Shown: positions 17,180 through 30,261, counted from the stretch's first letter. The stretch is 64,000 nt of DNA from Methanoflorens sp963701995 (GCA_963701995.1 OY969693.1:2051297-2115296); one strand, 5' to 3'. Made by a program: numbers and translations. The notes: generated by a model not told the origin, from the sequence alone.

Positions 17180-18230
17180 ATGCGTGTGGACATGGTGTGC
17201 GACGCTATCAGGTCTTACGATTTGGAGGAAATCACCCTCGCGACGTTGTGCTCCCACACGAGTTTACAGATTTTCCACGGTGCGCGCGAGGAGGGATTCA
17301 AGACGCTCGGCCTCGCAATCGGAACGATACCGAAATACTATGACGCTTACCCCAAGGCCAAGCCCGACGACTTCTTGGTCGTTGACTCCCACCTCGACGT
17401 GCTCAAGCACGCCGCCGAATTACGCGACAGAAACGCGATACTGATCCCTCACGGGTCCCTCGTCGAGTACCTCGGCGCCGACAACTTCTTGGACCTGGAC
17501 GTGCCTACCTACGGAAATCGCCGCGTGCTTCAATGGGAGTCAGATCGACAGAAAAGCCGGGAATGGCTCGAAGGCGCCGGCGTGTCAATGCCGCGCGAGG
17601 TACTGCGATCCGCGAGACATCGAGTCCCCCGTCATCGTGAAGTACCACGGAGCAAAAGGCGGGCGGGGCTTCTTCATCGCCAGCGACTACGCAGACTTCG
17701 TAAAAGGCATAGAGCCGGACGCACAGTACACGATACAGGAGTTCGTTCTCGGCACGCGATTTTACTTCCACTACTTCTACTCACCAATCGCACAAAACGG
17801 TTACAGATTGAGCAAAGGGACTCTTGAGATGCTCGGCATTGATCGCCGATTGGAGGCAAACGTCGACGAGATCTATAGGGCGGGCCACGTCGCCGTTGAG
17901 CCCACGTTCGTCGTCACCGGAAACATCCCTGTCGTTCTTAGAGAAAAGCTGCTCGAACCCGTGTTTGACATGGGGCGTCGCGTCGTTGAAAAATCGATCG
18001 AGCTGTTCGGCGGTATGATCGGCCCGTTTTGTCTCGAGACGATGGTTACGGATGCGCTCGAGTTCAAAGTCTTTGAAGTCTCGGCCAGGCTTGTGGCCGG
18101 AACTAATCTGTACCCGAGGGGGTCTCCGTATTCTGATTATATTTACGACACCATGTCATGCGGCAGACGCATCGCGCTCGAACTACGAAACGCCGTGCGA
18201 TCGAATCAGTTAGAAGAGGTTTTGAGCTGA
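17180..18230 (+). pseudogene. purP: PurP (FAICAR synthetase), frameshifted by one base
   Basis: Canonical PurP: TLCSHTSLQIFHGAREEGF at the start, YGNRRVLQWESDRQ, then in another frame KYHGAKGGRGFFIAS, YFHYFYSPIAQNG, GIDRRLEAN, GMIGPFCLETMV and FEVSARLVAGTN. The first frame (from 17180) and the second (to 18230) join at about 17600, where one extra G in GCGAGGTAC breaks the frame: without it the protein reads SMPREYCDPRDIESPVIVKY and is about 349 residues, the usual length. Either the gene is broken or the sequence has an error. As the only canonical PurP here, an error seems at least as likely. Confidence 0.85.
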
Positions 18231-18333
18231 ACTAAGCTGCTCTACGAGCCCAGTCTGAAAGGGCGCTAGCATATTGAGTGGATATCGTACAGCGCTCTTC
18301 GTGGTTCGATCGATTTCAAAAAAATGAATGAGA

Positions 18334-18458
18334 GACGTAGCAGCGCGCCATGGTTCCCGAAGGCTCTCGCACTTCAGTACAGCATGGAACGTTGACGGGC
18401 TTATCTTCCGTGTTCGGGATGGGTACGGGAGTTTCCCCGCCGCTATGGCCGCTACGTC
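18334..18458 (-). rRNA. rrf: 5S ribosomal RNA
   Basis: About 125 bases. Helix I is GACGTAGC pairing with GCTACGTC at the two ends, and the conserved CCCATCCCGAACACGG segment is present on the minus strand. It lies last in the rRNA operon, one base after tRNA-Cys. Confidence 0.9.
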
Positions 18459-18459
18459 A

Positions 18460-18531
18460 AGCCAAGGTCCGGATTTGAACCGGAGTGTAGCTGCTCTGCA
18501 GGCAGCCGCGTAACCGCTCCGCCACCTTGGC
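18460..18531 (-). tRNA. tRNA-Cys (GCA)
   Basis: Acceptor GCCAAGG/CCTTGGC, anticodon stem-loop GCTGC-CTGCAGA-GCAGC, T-arm GGTTCAAATCC, U discriminator typical of tRNA-Cys. It is encoded between 23S and 5S and touches 5S (one base apart). In many euryarchaea tRNA-Cys follows 5S instead. Confidence 0.93.
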
Positions 18532-18570
18532 GCTTGACTGCTAGCTACTCTAGCGCGCGTATAAGAGTGC

Positions 18571-18582
18571 AAGTTCCATAAT
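18571..18582. repeat. left half of the 23S processing stem
   Basis: AAGTTCCATAAT is a perfect 12-bp inverse of ATTATGGAACTT at 21575-21586. They flank 23S, and GTGC/GCAC extends the helix beyond a two-base bulge, as in archaeal bulge-helix-bulge rRNA processing stems. Confidence 0.7.
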
Positions 18583-18639
18583 AACTCCCCGAAAGCGGTG
18601 CTTTGCGAGGATCCGGTATACGCCTAGCTAATGCGAAGG

Positions 18640-21555
<2,916 letters not shown>

Positions 21556-21574
21556 TAACTAGTTAGCGTCCGGA

Positions 21575-21586
21575 ATTATGGAACTT
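21575..21586. repeat. right half of the 23S processing stem
   Basis: ATTATGGAACTT, complementary to 18571-18582; see that entry. Confidence 0.7.
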
Positions 21587-21684
21587 ATGCACGGTACACT
21601 TTTAAAAAGGTGCACCCTTCCACAGCGGCGCCAGCCCCTGTGTGCATTAACGCTGGAACGATTTTTCCCAAGCGGGTCGTTCGA

Positions 21685-21757
21685 TGGACTCGCTGGGATT
21701 TGAACCCAGGGCCTCTGCCTTGCAAAGGCAGCGCTCTTCCAGCTGAGCTACGAGCCC
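21685..21757 (-). tRNA. tRNA-Ala (TGC) in the 16S-23S spacer
   Basis: GGGCTCG acceptor pairs with CGAGTCC, discriminator A, anticodon loop TTTGCAA, T-arm GGGTTCAAATCCC. A spacer tRNA-Ala between 16S and 23S is standard in euryarchaea. Confidence 0.95.
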
Positions 21758-21770
21758 TAGGAAGGTCTCC

Positions 21771-21780
21771 TGATTCGGCT
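21771..21780. repeat. left half of the 16S processing stem
   Basis: TGATTCGGCT is the perfect inverse of AGCCGAATCA at 23348-23357, flanking 16S; a likely pre-rRNA processing helix. Confidence 0.5.
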
Positions 21781-21795
21781 TCCACCTATATTGCG

Positions 21796-23267
<1,472 letters not shown>

Positions 23268-23981
23268 TGTATGCACACTACAAGGAATTGTGCGGATTCG
23301 CATTTTTATGCATGTCCGCTTCGACCGATTCCATATCAAATGGTTTCAGCCGAATCAATCAACCCACGTCAGTTGCAAGGTTTCTGACAGATTACGCCAG
23401 CTCACTTACAACTCCACTGTATGTTTTTCGCGACCGGAGATCGATCCCTCACGGTTGGAAGTAAATTCCACATAAGGACCGTATGTTGGCCGCGATGGAC
23501 CTCATCTCGGAAGATCAGGCCTCTGTTATATAGAATCCGTAGGTATATAAGGTTAACCGGCGCTCGATACGGCACGTGTCACGAACTTCAATGGGGTCTT
23601 AAAGCAATAAATAGTTGTTTTTAAGGGGTTGCGTGCTACGGCCGTTCTGGCACCCCTGTAGCCGCCGTCGTGCAGCGTGCTGGTGCGATTCGGCGCGCGA
23701 CTTTAAAAAAAAAGGCACCCGTAGCGTGAGCATCGAATATGGGACCGTACGATCGCACGCAATAATGTAGGACACCACGAAATACGGACGCTTCGAGGGG
23801 GCGACTGCTCGCATCGCCCGATTCTGTTAATCCATTGGCGAAAAAGCCGCACAGCAGCTCGATCGGCCAATAAACCCGTACAAAGATGATTGCTCTTTTT
23901 TTAGCGCTTGATAGCGAGTAGCCGCTAAGCAAACCCGCATAAGACCATATAGAATGACAGCGCAAGCTATGTTCGAAGGAG
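23268..23981. other. rRNA operon upstream region
   Basis: About 700 bases between 16S and the TRAM gene without a gene. On the minus strand it holds two TATA-like boxes for the rRNA operon (rc of TTATATAG at 23526-23533 and of TATATAAG at 23544-23551) and the right half of the 16S processing stem (23348-23357). On the plus strand CCATATAG at 23945-23952 is a likely TATA box for the TRAM gene. Confidence 0.55.
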
Positions 23982-24248
23982 GTGAACTACATTAAACCGA
24001 GCACGAGAAGCAGTTTTGGTGGCAATCCTAACCGATATGATAGCGGATCATCTAAAGATGCTCCAGTGGATGTTGGAAAGGAATACGACGTTAAAATTGA
24101 AGATATTTCAAAAAAGGGGGATGGCATCGCCCGAGTTAGCGGTTTCGTAATCTTCGTTCCCAACACGAAGATCAACGACGAAGTCAAAATTGAAATCAAA
24201 GCTGTGAAACAAAATTTTGCCATCGCTGAGATAGTAGTGGCGGATTAA
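23982..24248 (+). CDS. TRAM-domain protein
   Basis: Small RNA-binding protein, 88 residues. Residues 30-88 form a TRAM beta-barrel (VGKEYDVKIEDISKKGDGIA then GFVIFVPNTKINDEVKIEI), like the single-domain TRAM proteins of methanogens, some of which act as RNA chaperones in the cold (family knowledge). The N-terminal 30 residues are Ser/Gly-rich and basic. The start is unsettled: the GTG at 23982 lies inside the ribosome site GGAGGTGA (23978-23985), and the only codon at normal spacing is an ATT at 23991. Confidence 0.85.
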   Translation: MNYIKPSTRSSFGGNPNRYDSGSSKDAPVDVGKEYDVKIEDISKKGDGIARVSGFVIFVPNTKINDEVKIEIKAVKQNFAIAEIVVAD

Positions 24249-24989
24249 CTTCGCTTGTTTTTTTGCCGCTTAAAATTGAATATATGGACTGACCGCATTA
24301 TGGTTTAAGCATTCCTTGCTGTTGACGATCGTGTTGTTCGTCCATCCATTTTTCCTTTCCTACCAAAGGAAATCCAAAAAAGAAGTCCCCCGCGAGGAGC
24401 TTACCGAAGGATTTCCACGCTCATATCAAATCCCGATCATAGCTATAATAGATGCTAAACGGCTTTCTAAGCGCCTTTGGAACGAGGTTAAATGTCACAA
24501 GCATAAGGCGTGGGTAGCCGATTGCTGCGCTTCCTGCAAGCCGTAATCGAGCTGTCCATTAAAAGTGAAAGCTGATTTGAAGACTTCGAGTTCGGCCAAG
24601 AGCTCGGGATAACCCCTTCTACTTGCTTTCCATAGCACTTTTCATACAGTATCTCGTGATTGCCCCCGACACCAAAGTGGCCGCGCTTGCAGTAATCGGC
24701 GCCGCTGAGGTCAACGTCAGGGCAGGCCGCTATGGTGGCGCAACGACCGAGCTTAAGAGCGCCTTGCTTCCACGAATGGACGGCTTTGCCAAGAGCGGAA
24801 AGCCAGACAGCAATGACTGGGTGCGGACGTGTACTGCTCAAGGGCAGCTCTATCCGCAGGTGCAGCATATCATACAGGCGTTGCAGGGGACGTGAAGGGG
24901 TCTTTCTTACCCTCTTCACTTCTTTCTTTTTTCTTTCACGTTCGGCACGTTCGTGCCAAGAGAGGATCGCCCCGCACAGCAAGGTTCGA
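24249..24989. other. no gene seen
   Basis: About 740 bases between the TRAM gene and the truncated ABC permease. Frames on both strands (for example 24316-24546 plus, 24488-24982 minus) are open but lack start signals, recognisable motifs or convincing composition. It may be a decayed sequence. Confidence 0.4.
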
Positions 24990-25499
24990 TCACAGGCCTT
25001 TCATCAGATTGCGCCGGTGAAACGTGCGAGCGAACAGCACAAAGACAACGCTAAAACCGATCAGGGCTGTCCAATCGAGTGCCAGAGGGATGGCAGCGCT
25101 GCCGAGTAAGCTAAGATCGAACCCGGCAACGAGGTACGTGATCGGCGAGCAGTACACGGCCACCCTCGCGATCCCTTGCAAGCTCGCAATCGGCACAAGA
25201 ATGCCGCTGACAAAGATCAGGGGAAAGCGGACGAGGTTTGAGAGCATCGTGACATTGGAGGGGTTGGTGCTTGCTGGGGACGCGAGGAGCACGCCGAGAG
25301 CTGAGAAACAGAACGCGCCGAGCAGCAGACTTATAGCCATCAGGAGAACCCCTGCGAGGCTCACGGCGTAGCCGAACGCCGCCGTTCCCGCGGCCAGGAT
25401 GAAGACGTTGATGATGAGGCCGTACAACATGCCCGCCGCGACGTCCCCCCTTTCGCCCGCATAAAAAATGATCATGGGCACGAATTTAGTTCGACGCAC
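24990..25499 (-). pseudogene. ABC-2-type exporter permease, N-terminally truncated
   Basis: About 170 residues with four hydrophobic segments, matching the C-terminal two thirds of ABC-2 (DrrB/LptG-like) exporter permeases: LVRFPLIFVSGILVPIASL followed by YCSPITYLVAGFDLSLLG is the typical FPLxFxSG-xxxP signature. The family is usually 250-290 residues; the first two helices and the ATPase gene that normally precedes are missing. The next gene upstream is unrelated, so the 5' part was probably removed by insertion or deletion near 25500. Probably not functional. Confidence 0.6.
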
Positions 25500-25506
25500 G
25501 CGCTAT

Positions 25507-25809
25507 CTAAGAATCAAATCTTGGCGGTATTTTTGACAGGTCATAAATTGCAGTAACGTAGCTTGGTTGCCTAAGCTTTGCCAAGTAATCGATGGGTCGT
25601 TCAACAACTGGGAGTTCCTTCAGATTATTCCATAATAAGTATGATAGAACGCCGGGCAGTCCTGCCAAGAGCGGCCATCCAAGCGCAGAGTCTTTTTGAA
25701 ATGCAGCGATCCCACCACCTAATGCTAATTGTATTGATGCAAAAATGATGAGTTCGCCTCTCTTCTTTTTCGTTCTATAAGCGTGCTCCCTTTGATGGCC
25801 TCTTGGCAC
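25507..25809 (-). CDS. hypothetical membrane protein
   Basis: 100 residues with two adjacent hydrophobic segments (LIIFASIQLALGGGIAAF and GWPLLAGLPGVLSYLLW) and soluble ends; not recognised. The GTG start is doubtful: the frame of the upstream gene stays open after its TAA and encodes ERAAALREACQEAIKGSTLI, which would join this protein if one base were lost in the A-rich stretch near 25770. It is on the same strand as the 333-residue gene and could be its partner. Confidence 0.45.
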   Translation of the reverse strand: MPRGHQREHAYRTKKKRGELIIFASIQLALGGGIAAFQKDSALGWPLLAGLPGVLSYLLWNNLKELPVVERPIDYLAKLRQPSYVTAIYDLSKIPPRFDS

Positions 25810-25868
25810 GCCTCACGAAGAGCTGCTGCACGTTCGAGTATTCTATCTTCTTGCCTTGTTACGACCTC

Positions 25869-26870
25869 TTAGTTCAGCGCAAAAAGGGCCCTCCTCATAG
25901 GAGCTGTATCGTATAGCAGATCTAGTTGTTCTTCATAACTCAAGTTGCCCGGATAAACTGATCTAATCTTGAGCAATTGCTTCGCGACGTCAACAGGAAA
26001 AACGTCTTTGTGTATGCCTTCTACATTGCCCGCGCGATGGCGAGTTCTATCGCTCTTAGCAGTCATCTCCTCAAAAATATCCAAATCAGCCTGATTAGCT
26101 GATGGTATGCCACCGAGAGCCCGTAGCGGTATGTCAACGAGAAACTTTTCGTAGAATAGGAATGCTAGTACCGCTTCTCTTGCGTGAGTCGTCATTAATG
26201 CGATTAGCTGCTGAGCTAGGTCGCAATAACCATAGGAGCACAGATTAGCATAGCTGGTGCTAAGGCCTCTCTTATAGAATTCTTTTTCCTCCGGCGTGCA
26301 GAAATCAAACGGTTCGCGGTCAACCAGTTGAGAAGTAGCATCGTACCGCCTCGCCCACTCTTTCAAGGGAGCATTTAAACGTCTTGCATTGCTTTCCGAC
26401 ACGTAGTCCTCACTCATTGCCTTAATAAGGACGTAGAAGCTTTTCATCCTGTGTGTGGTTGGAGGGTTTAACGCTAGCACCGGATCTAGGTAGTCATCCT
26501 GCAAATCAGAGTAGTCAGTATATGGCATTGACAAGACCGGTATAATCTTGTCATCTTTCGCGAGAGCTGTTATTTCATCAACCGAGATTCCGTGGGTTCT
26601 CTCGAACAGCTCTGATGTTTTCACAGGCGACACGGAGAACAAGACTGTGTCATAAAACGGCAGCTGTATCGTCGGAGGGTGGATTTCGGATGAAGCAACG
26701 GAGAACCAGTTAGTGTAAGCTTTATTCTTGAGTGTGCTTCGCAATTCTGGACAAAGATCAGCAACGGATAGCGTTTTTCCGTTATCGGCTTCGTGCTTTA
26801 CTCTTGTAAGGCGGCTAACAGTCTTCTTAATGTCCTTATAAAACGCTTCTTCTAGTTCCTTGCGTTCCAT
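25869..26870 (-). CDS. hypothetical protein, 333 residues
   Basis: Soluble protein that I do not recognise: no signal peptide, no membrane segment, no Walker, zinc or helix-turn-helix motif that I can see. It is charged and helical. The N-terminus is MERKELEEAFYKDIKKTVSR; a middle part is Pro/Asp/Tyr-rich (MPYTDYSDLQDDYLDPVL); the C-terminal half is helical. It lies in the accessory zone beside a decayed integrase and in front of a small membrane protein, a setting often seen for defence or cargo genes, but no function can be assigned. Confidence 0.6.
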   Translation of the reverse strand: MERKELEEAFYKDIKKTVSRLTRVKHEADNGKTLSVADLCPELRSTLKNKAYTNWFSVASSEIHPPTIQLPFYDTVLFSVSPVKTSELFERTHGISVDEITALAKDDKIIPVLSMPYTDYSDLQDDYLDPVLALNPPTTHRMKSFYVLIKAMSEDYVSESNARRLNAPLKEWARRYDATSQLVDREPFDFCTPEEKEFYKRGLSTSYANLCSYGYCDLAQQLIALMTTHAREAVLAFLFYEKFLVDIPLRALGGIPSANQADLDIFEEMTAKSDRTRHRAGNVEGIHKDVFPVDVAKQLLKIRSVYPGNLSYEEQLDLLYDTAPMRRALFALN

Positions 26871-26981
26871 GATTCAGTGTAAGATTGAACCAATCGTCCT
26901 TAAAGGGTCAGAAGCCGTGAGCGGGGCCCCTGTCCCCCAAATCTCTCAATCATGCATCTTAAACGTGTTTATGTCAAGCAG

Positions 26982-27404
26982 CTAAAACGGCGTGCTGTCG
27001 TACAATTCCTTGATATCTCGATCGTTAAACTTCAGATAGATTGCGGTCGTGTTCAGTGACGAGTATCGCAAGACCTGCTGCAATCGCCTGATGTCCCAAC
27101 CGTTCCGCACACAATGCATCGCAAATGAGTGACGAAACGTGTGAGGGTGCACGTCTTTTGCGACCGTCGCGCCGTATCGCTTGATTAGGTTTCGCACCTA
27201 TCGTTGTTTTAGGGTAAAAATTGGTTGATCATCGGGGGGATTTTGTGCTGAAACGTATTCGGAGAGCATTGTGATCGTCTCTGCGTCTAAATGAACCCGA
27301 TTCACCACGAAGTCACCTCGCCGGGGGACATGGTGAACGGGACTATCGTTTTCCAAATTCCGCAGGACGCGCAGGCCACGACAAATCAGTCGACAAAGCG
27401 GCAA
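26982..27404 (-). pseudogene. tyrosine recombinase (Xer/phage integrase) remnant
   Basis: The C-terminal catalytic part is clear: HPHTFRHSFAMHCVRNGWDI carries the H-x-x-R box, LQQVLRYSSLNTTAIYLKF the second histidine-type box and the Tyr nucleophile. Upstream is GLRVLRNLEND, a degraded first-Arg region. A TAG at 27198-27200 interrupts the frame, and the N-terminal DNA-binding part is absent. It is a decayed integrase. A related remnant lies at about 29650 on the same strand. Confidence 0.8.
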
Positions 27405-27567
27405 TCTCTCTGCCGCATGCGGCTAAAAAAAGAGGTACTCATCGCAGTAATGAGCCAACACGAGAAGATTACAGCAGGTGCCTGGCCACAAGAACATCAA
27501 CAGGACGGCGTTGTTGCAACTCTCAACTGTGGCACGCACCTGGCAAACTGCGAGTAAAGCCTTAAAT

Positions 27568-27575
27568 CTTTATAG
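27568..27575 (+). promoter_or_regulatory. TATA box of the zinc-finger gene
   Basis: CTTTATAG, 35 bases before the TTG at 27610, which would give a nearly leaderless message. Confidence 0.45.
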
Positions 27576-27609
27576 CCGAATTAGTAGCAGCTACGTTGTC
27601 TGTTGTGGT

Positions 27610-27867
27610 TTGACAGCCGCGAGAGCCTTATCTGCGCCTGCGAGTTTTGGCGTATGTCCGGTATGTGGTGACAAGGTTTACGTGAAGCATTGCACGAAGT
27701 GCCACCGCCGCGAACATAACGCGTGCATTGAGTGCGGTAAATGCATGCCAAAGGTGCCGTACTATGACAAATGGGAGCGCCGCACCTACTTGGTAGAAGC
27801 GCGGACTAGCAATCTTTATTGTTCAAACGCGTGCCGCCAGAAGGCGTACCGCAAGCGTAAGAAATGA
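27610..27867 (+). CDS. Cys-rich zinc-binding protein
   Basis: About 85 residues with three Cys groups: CPVCG, CTKCHRREHNACIECGKC and YCSNACRQKAYRKRKK. The last group resembles the zinc-ribbon end found in many small prokaryotic nucleic-acid-binding proteins. The basic tail suggests DNA or RNA contact. The start is uncertain; TTG at 27610 is the first in-frame start past the TATA box. Two tiny ORFs follow on the same strand. Probably part of the decayed mobile element. Confidence 0.6.
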   Translation: MTAARALSAPASFGVCPVCGDKVYVKHCTKCHRREHNACIECGKCMPKVPYYDKWERRTYLVEARTSNLYCSNACRQKAYRKRKK

Positions 27868-27965
27868 ATCATGAAAGAAGAACGACTTAAGCAAGGTTCC
27901 TTGCTCACACTGCGGACCAGACAGTTAACGCTTGAGCTGTGGGTGCCCTAGCGATTGATAAGAAA

Positions 27966-28076
27966 ATGAAAGCTAAATCTAAAAAGAACATCAAGAAGCG
28001 ACGCGAGGACGTGCCAGGCCGACCTATTAAAGGCAATAAATGGACTCGTTTCGCTGAGACTGAGACGAAAAGATGA
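27966..28076 (+). CDS. 36-residue basic micro-ORF
   Basis: MKAKSKKNIKKRREDVPGRP opens a very basic peptide of 36 residues ending ETETKR. Its TGA overlaps the ATG of the next ORF (ATGA), the usual sign of translational coupling. No family recognised. Too short to be sure, but the coupling is a positive sign. Confidence 0.35.
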   Translation: MKAKSKKNIKKRREDVPGRPIKGNKWTRFAETETKR

Positions 28077-28204
28077 CTATGGAAATACAAGAAGAAATCG
28101 CCGCCGATGTGAAGCACATACGCGCCGACCTGAGCGACATTAAAGAGGTATTGCTGGCAATGCTCCAGGACCTCGACGTGATGGAGCAGCGCACGAGAGA
28201 ATAA
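28073..28204 (+). CDS. 43-residue acidic coiled-coil micro-ORF
   Basis: Acidic helical peptide (MTMEIQEEIAADVKHIRADL then SDIKEVLLAMLQDLDVMEQ) with heptad-spaced Ile and Leu, so likely a small coiled coil. It is coupled to the preceding basic micro-ORF by an ATGA overlap. A basic-acidic coupled pair could form a complex; this is inference. Confidence 0.4.
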   Translation: MTMEIQEEIAADVKHIRADLSDIKEVLLAMLQDLDVMEQRTRE

Positions 28205-28533
28205 TATGTACCATTTAAGCGCGTCGTGCGTGCGTGCCTTGCATCTCTCTCCGTGTCCTCAACGATACGGGCGGGTTTGTGCATCTCTCGCCAATGTCCG
28301 CGACAGCATCGTGATTGATGCCGTTCCTTTTTCAATGAGGAGATAGCGACGTAAGCACGCAAGCGCATTTCCTCAAGAGCAAGCGTCGAGCCGGGCGTTA
28401 TTCGCTAGTCTGATAATTCCCAAAATAGATCTATTGGGAAATGACGCCTGACACAGGCCCGTCCGTTGATCTCCGTCCTTTTTGCTCTCCATGCTCTCTA
28501 GCTTAAGCCTTTATAAACCAACAGGGGAAGCGT
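28205..28533. other. TBP upstream region
   Basis: No gene seen. It contains a near-perfect palindrome at 28417-28440 (TTCCCAA...TTGGGAA around the perfect core AATAGATCTATT) about 70 bases before the TATA box TTTATAAA (28510-28517). Confidence 0.5.
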
Positions 28534-29094
28534 ATGGTTGAACCGCGGGACACTATTAAAATTGAAAATGTGGTAGCCTCAACCGGCATCGGAATAGAGA
28601 TAAACCTCAAGCAAGCAGCGCTTGCTTTAGAGGGCGCAGATTACGATCCTAAACGGTTTCCGGGCCTTGTCTATCGCACCAAGGAACCGAAGACCGCTGC
28701 ACTAATCTTTCGATCGGGAAAAATCGTTTGCACAGGCGCAAAGAGCATAGATGACGTGTACAAGGGCCTGGAAAACGTATTTCAAAGTCTACGAAATATC
28801 GGAATCGACGTGAAGGGAACGCCGGAGATTAAGGTGCAAAACATCGTCGCGTCAGCGGATCTTCATGCAGTTTTGAATTTGAACGCAATTGCCATCGGTC
28901 TCGGGCTTGAGAACATTGAGTACGAGCCCGAACAGTTTCCCGGCCTCGTCTACCGGGTATCGGATCCTAAAGTGGTGATTCTTTTGTTTGGTTCCGGCAA
29001 ACTGGTTATAACCGGCTGCCGAAAGCCCGAAGATGCGGCTAATGCGGTCGATCGAATCGTTAAGGAGCTTAAAAGCGTAAGCCTTCTACGCTGA
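28534..29094 (+). CDS. tbp: TATA-box-binding protein
   Basis: General transcription factor that binds TATA boxes with TFB and recruits RNA polymerase, 186 residues, normal archaeal length. Two imperfect repeats of about 90 residues are clear: FPGLVYRTKEPKTAALIFRS with GKIVCTGAK, and FPGLVYRVSDPKVVILLFGS with GKLVITGCR. A TATA box lies at 28510 and GGGGAAG before the ATG. It is surrounded by mobile-element debris, so it may be an extra TBP copy rather than the main one, but it looks intact. Confidence 0.95.
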   Translation: MVEPRDTIKIENVVASTGIGIEINLKQAALALEGADYDPKRFPGLVYRTKEPKTAALIFRSGKIVCTGAKSIDDVYKGLENVFQSLRNIGIDVKGTPEIKVQNIVASADLHAVLNLNAIAIGLGLENIEYEPEQFPGLVYRVSDPKVVILLFGSGKLVITGCRKPEDAANAVDRIVKELKSVSLLR

Positions 29095-29517
29095 ATGATA
29101 ATCCCTGAATCAGAGCGCGCAAAGGCACCGATTATATCTGCGCGAGCTTGAGAGTAGGGGTGTTCAGTATGTGCGCTACTAGTCAACGGATGAAGATTCT
29201 AGCGGCATTTTGGATCTCCAATTTCTGCAATTGGGGCCCGTGCAGTGCTCCTTTCGCGTTTTCTTTAATGTTCTTCTAGCTTCTGGAAGTAACCGAGACG
29301 AAGCGCTCTTTTTGGGCGCGATTCAAACGCAGCAAGTGACCGGATAAAGCGGCCCTTTCAGAGGTAATTAGACCTATTCTTTTTTCGAGCAATAACCCCA
29401 AGGATGGGTGGCAACATAAGCCATGCGCCGAATGCGATAAAAAGATAGGAAATATCATTATCACGTAAGGCCAGACGAAGAGATCTGGTTACTGGTTAGA
29501 GAATCAGAGGTAGAAAA
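29095..29517. other. no intact gene seen
   Basis: About 420 bases. On the minus strand, without a start codon, a stretch reads NDISYLFIAFGAWLMLPPIL, a single membrane segment followed by RKKNRSNYL; this could be the end of a lost membrane protein. Otherwise I see nothing. Confidence 0.35.
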
Positions 29518-29667
29518 ATGACCACTGAAGTCTGCAGCCAGTGTGGCAGACTTATCAACCTGAAGACCGAGCCGTACATCACGGGAATCGGGAAGTGGGA
29601 CAAGGAGCCGTACTGCGTGCATGTGGCGTGCTGGAAGGCATGGGCGGCGACGTATCCTTCGTCGTGA
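29518..29667 (+). CDS. 49-residue zinc-ribbon-like protein
   Basis: Starts MTTEVCSQCGRL, and has C6-x2-C9 and C33-x4-C38 with nearby histidine, spaced like a small treble-clef or zinc-ribbon. AGAGGT precedes the ATG. It lies antisense to the second integrase remnant's 3' end. No partner or function known. Confidence 0.5.
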   Translation: MTTEVCSQCGRLINLKTEPYITGIGKWDKEPYCVHVACWKAWAATYPSS

Positions 29668-29815
29668 ATATCCTGGTCGTTGAACTGCAGATACACCGTG
29701 TCACCTTCAAACTCGAATGCCCGAGCACCTGCTGAAGCCACCTGATGTCCCACCATTTCGCACACAATGAATCGCATATGAGTGTCGGAAGGTATGTGGA
29801 TGGACGTTTTTCCGA
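29650..29815 (-). pseudogene. second tyrosine recombinase remnant
   Basis: Pieces in different frames give HPHTFRHSYAIHCVRNGG, DIRWLQQVLGHSSLKVT and YLQFNDQDIHDE, the same boxes as the remnant at 26982. Several frameshifts break it. Two related integrase remnants in the same orientation bracket 2.5 kb of small genes and tbp. Confidence 0.7.
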
Positions 29816-30261
29816 AACCTGTATCTTGAAGCTATGCGTTCCGCGCTCGTCACGTGGTTAGAAGGGGAGCCGGAGCCACAGACTTGACCCCGGCAGTTTG
29901 CCACACCACAGCCCGTAAGGAGAAGTGTTCGTGGTGTTGCGCATGTAAGGACACGCAAAGCGACATAAGTGTTTTTCGTTCGCCTGCGATCTGTTCCCGT
30001 GGTCTTTGATTGCCTTCTTGTCATTTCTTCTCGTCGTACGCCTCTCCAGTAATAATGAGATGATCATGAACCGAAGTCTGCTCTTAAATTTGATCGGTCG
30101 GGTTGCTTTGTAAGTTATCCTTACCGCATTTTCTGACGATAATCAGGCGAAGGTCAGAGTTGGACGCGCGAATCTGTTGCTCTGAGATGTAGCTGACCGT
30201 TGCCCCAACTGACCTACTTTAATATGTGTGCGCAACGACGACACTATCGGAAGACAACCTG
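29816..30261. other. no gene seen
   Basis: About 450 bases between the integrase remnant and the DUF4326-like gene; probably includes degraded upstream parts of the integrase. No convincing start, motif or RNA gene. Confidence 0.35.

Noticed and set aside
24488..24982. Minus-strand frame of 164 codons
   Set aside because: No recognisable motif, poor composition, and overlaps an equally weak plus-strand frame.
27198..27200. TAG as a pyrrolysine codon
   Set aside because: The integrase is also degraded upstream; a pseudogene is simpler, and no pyl genes are seen.
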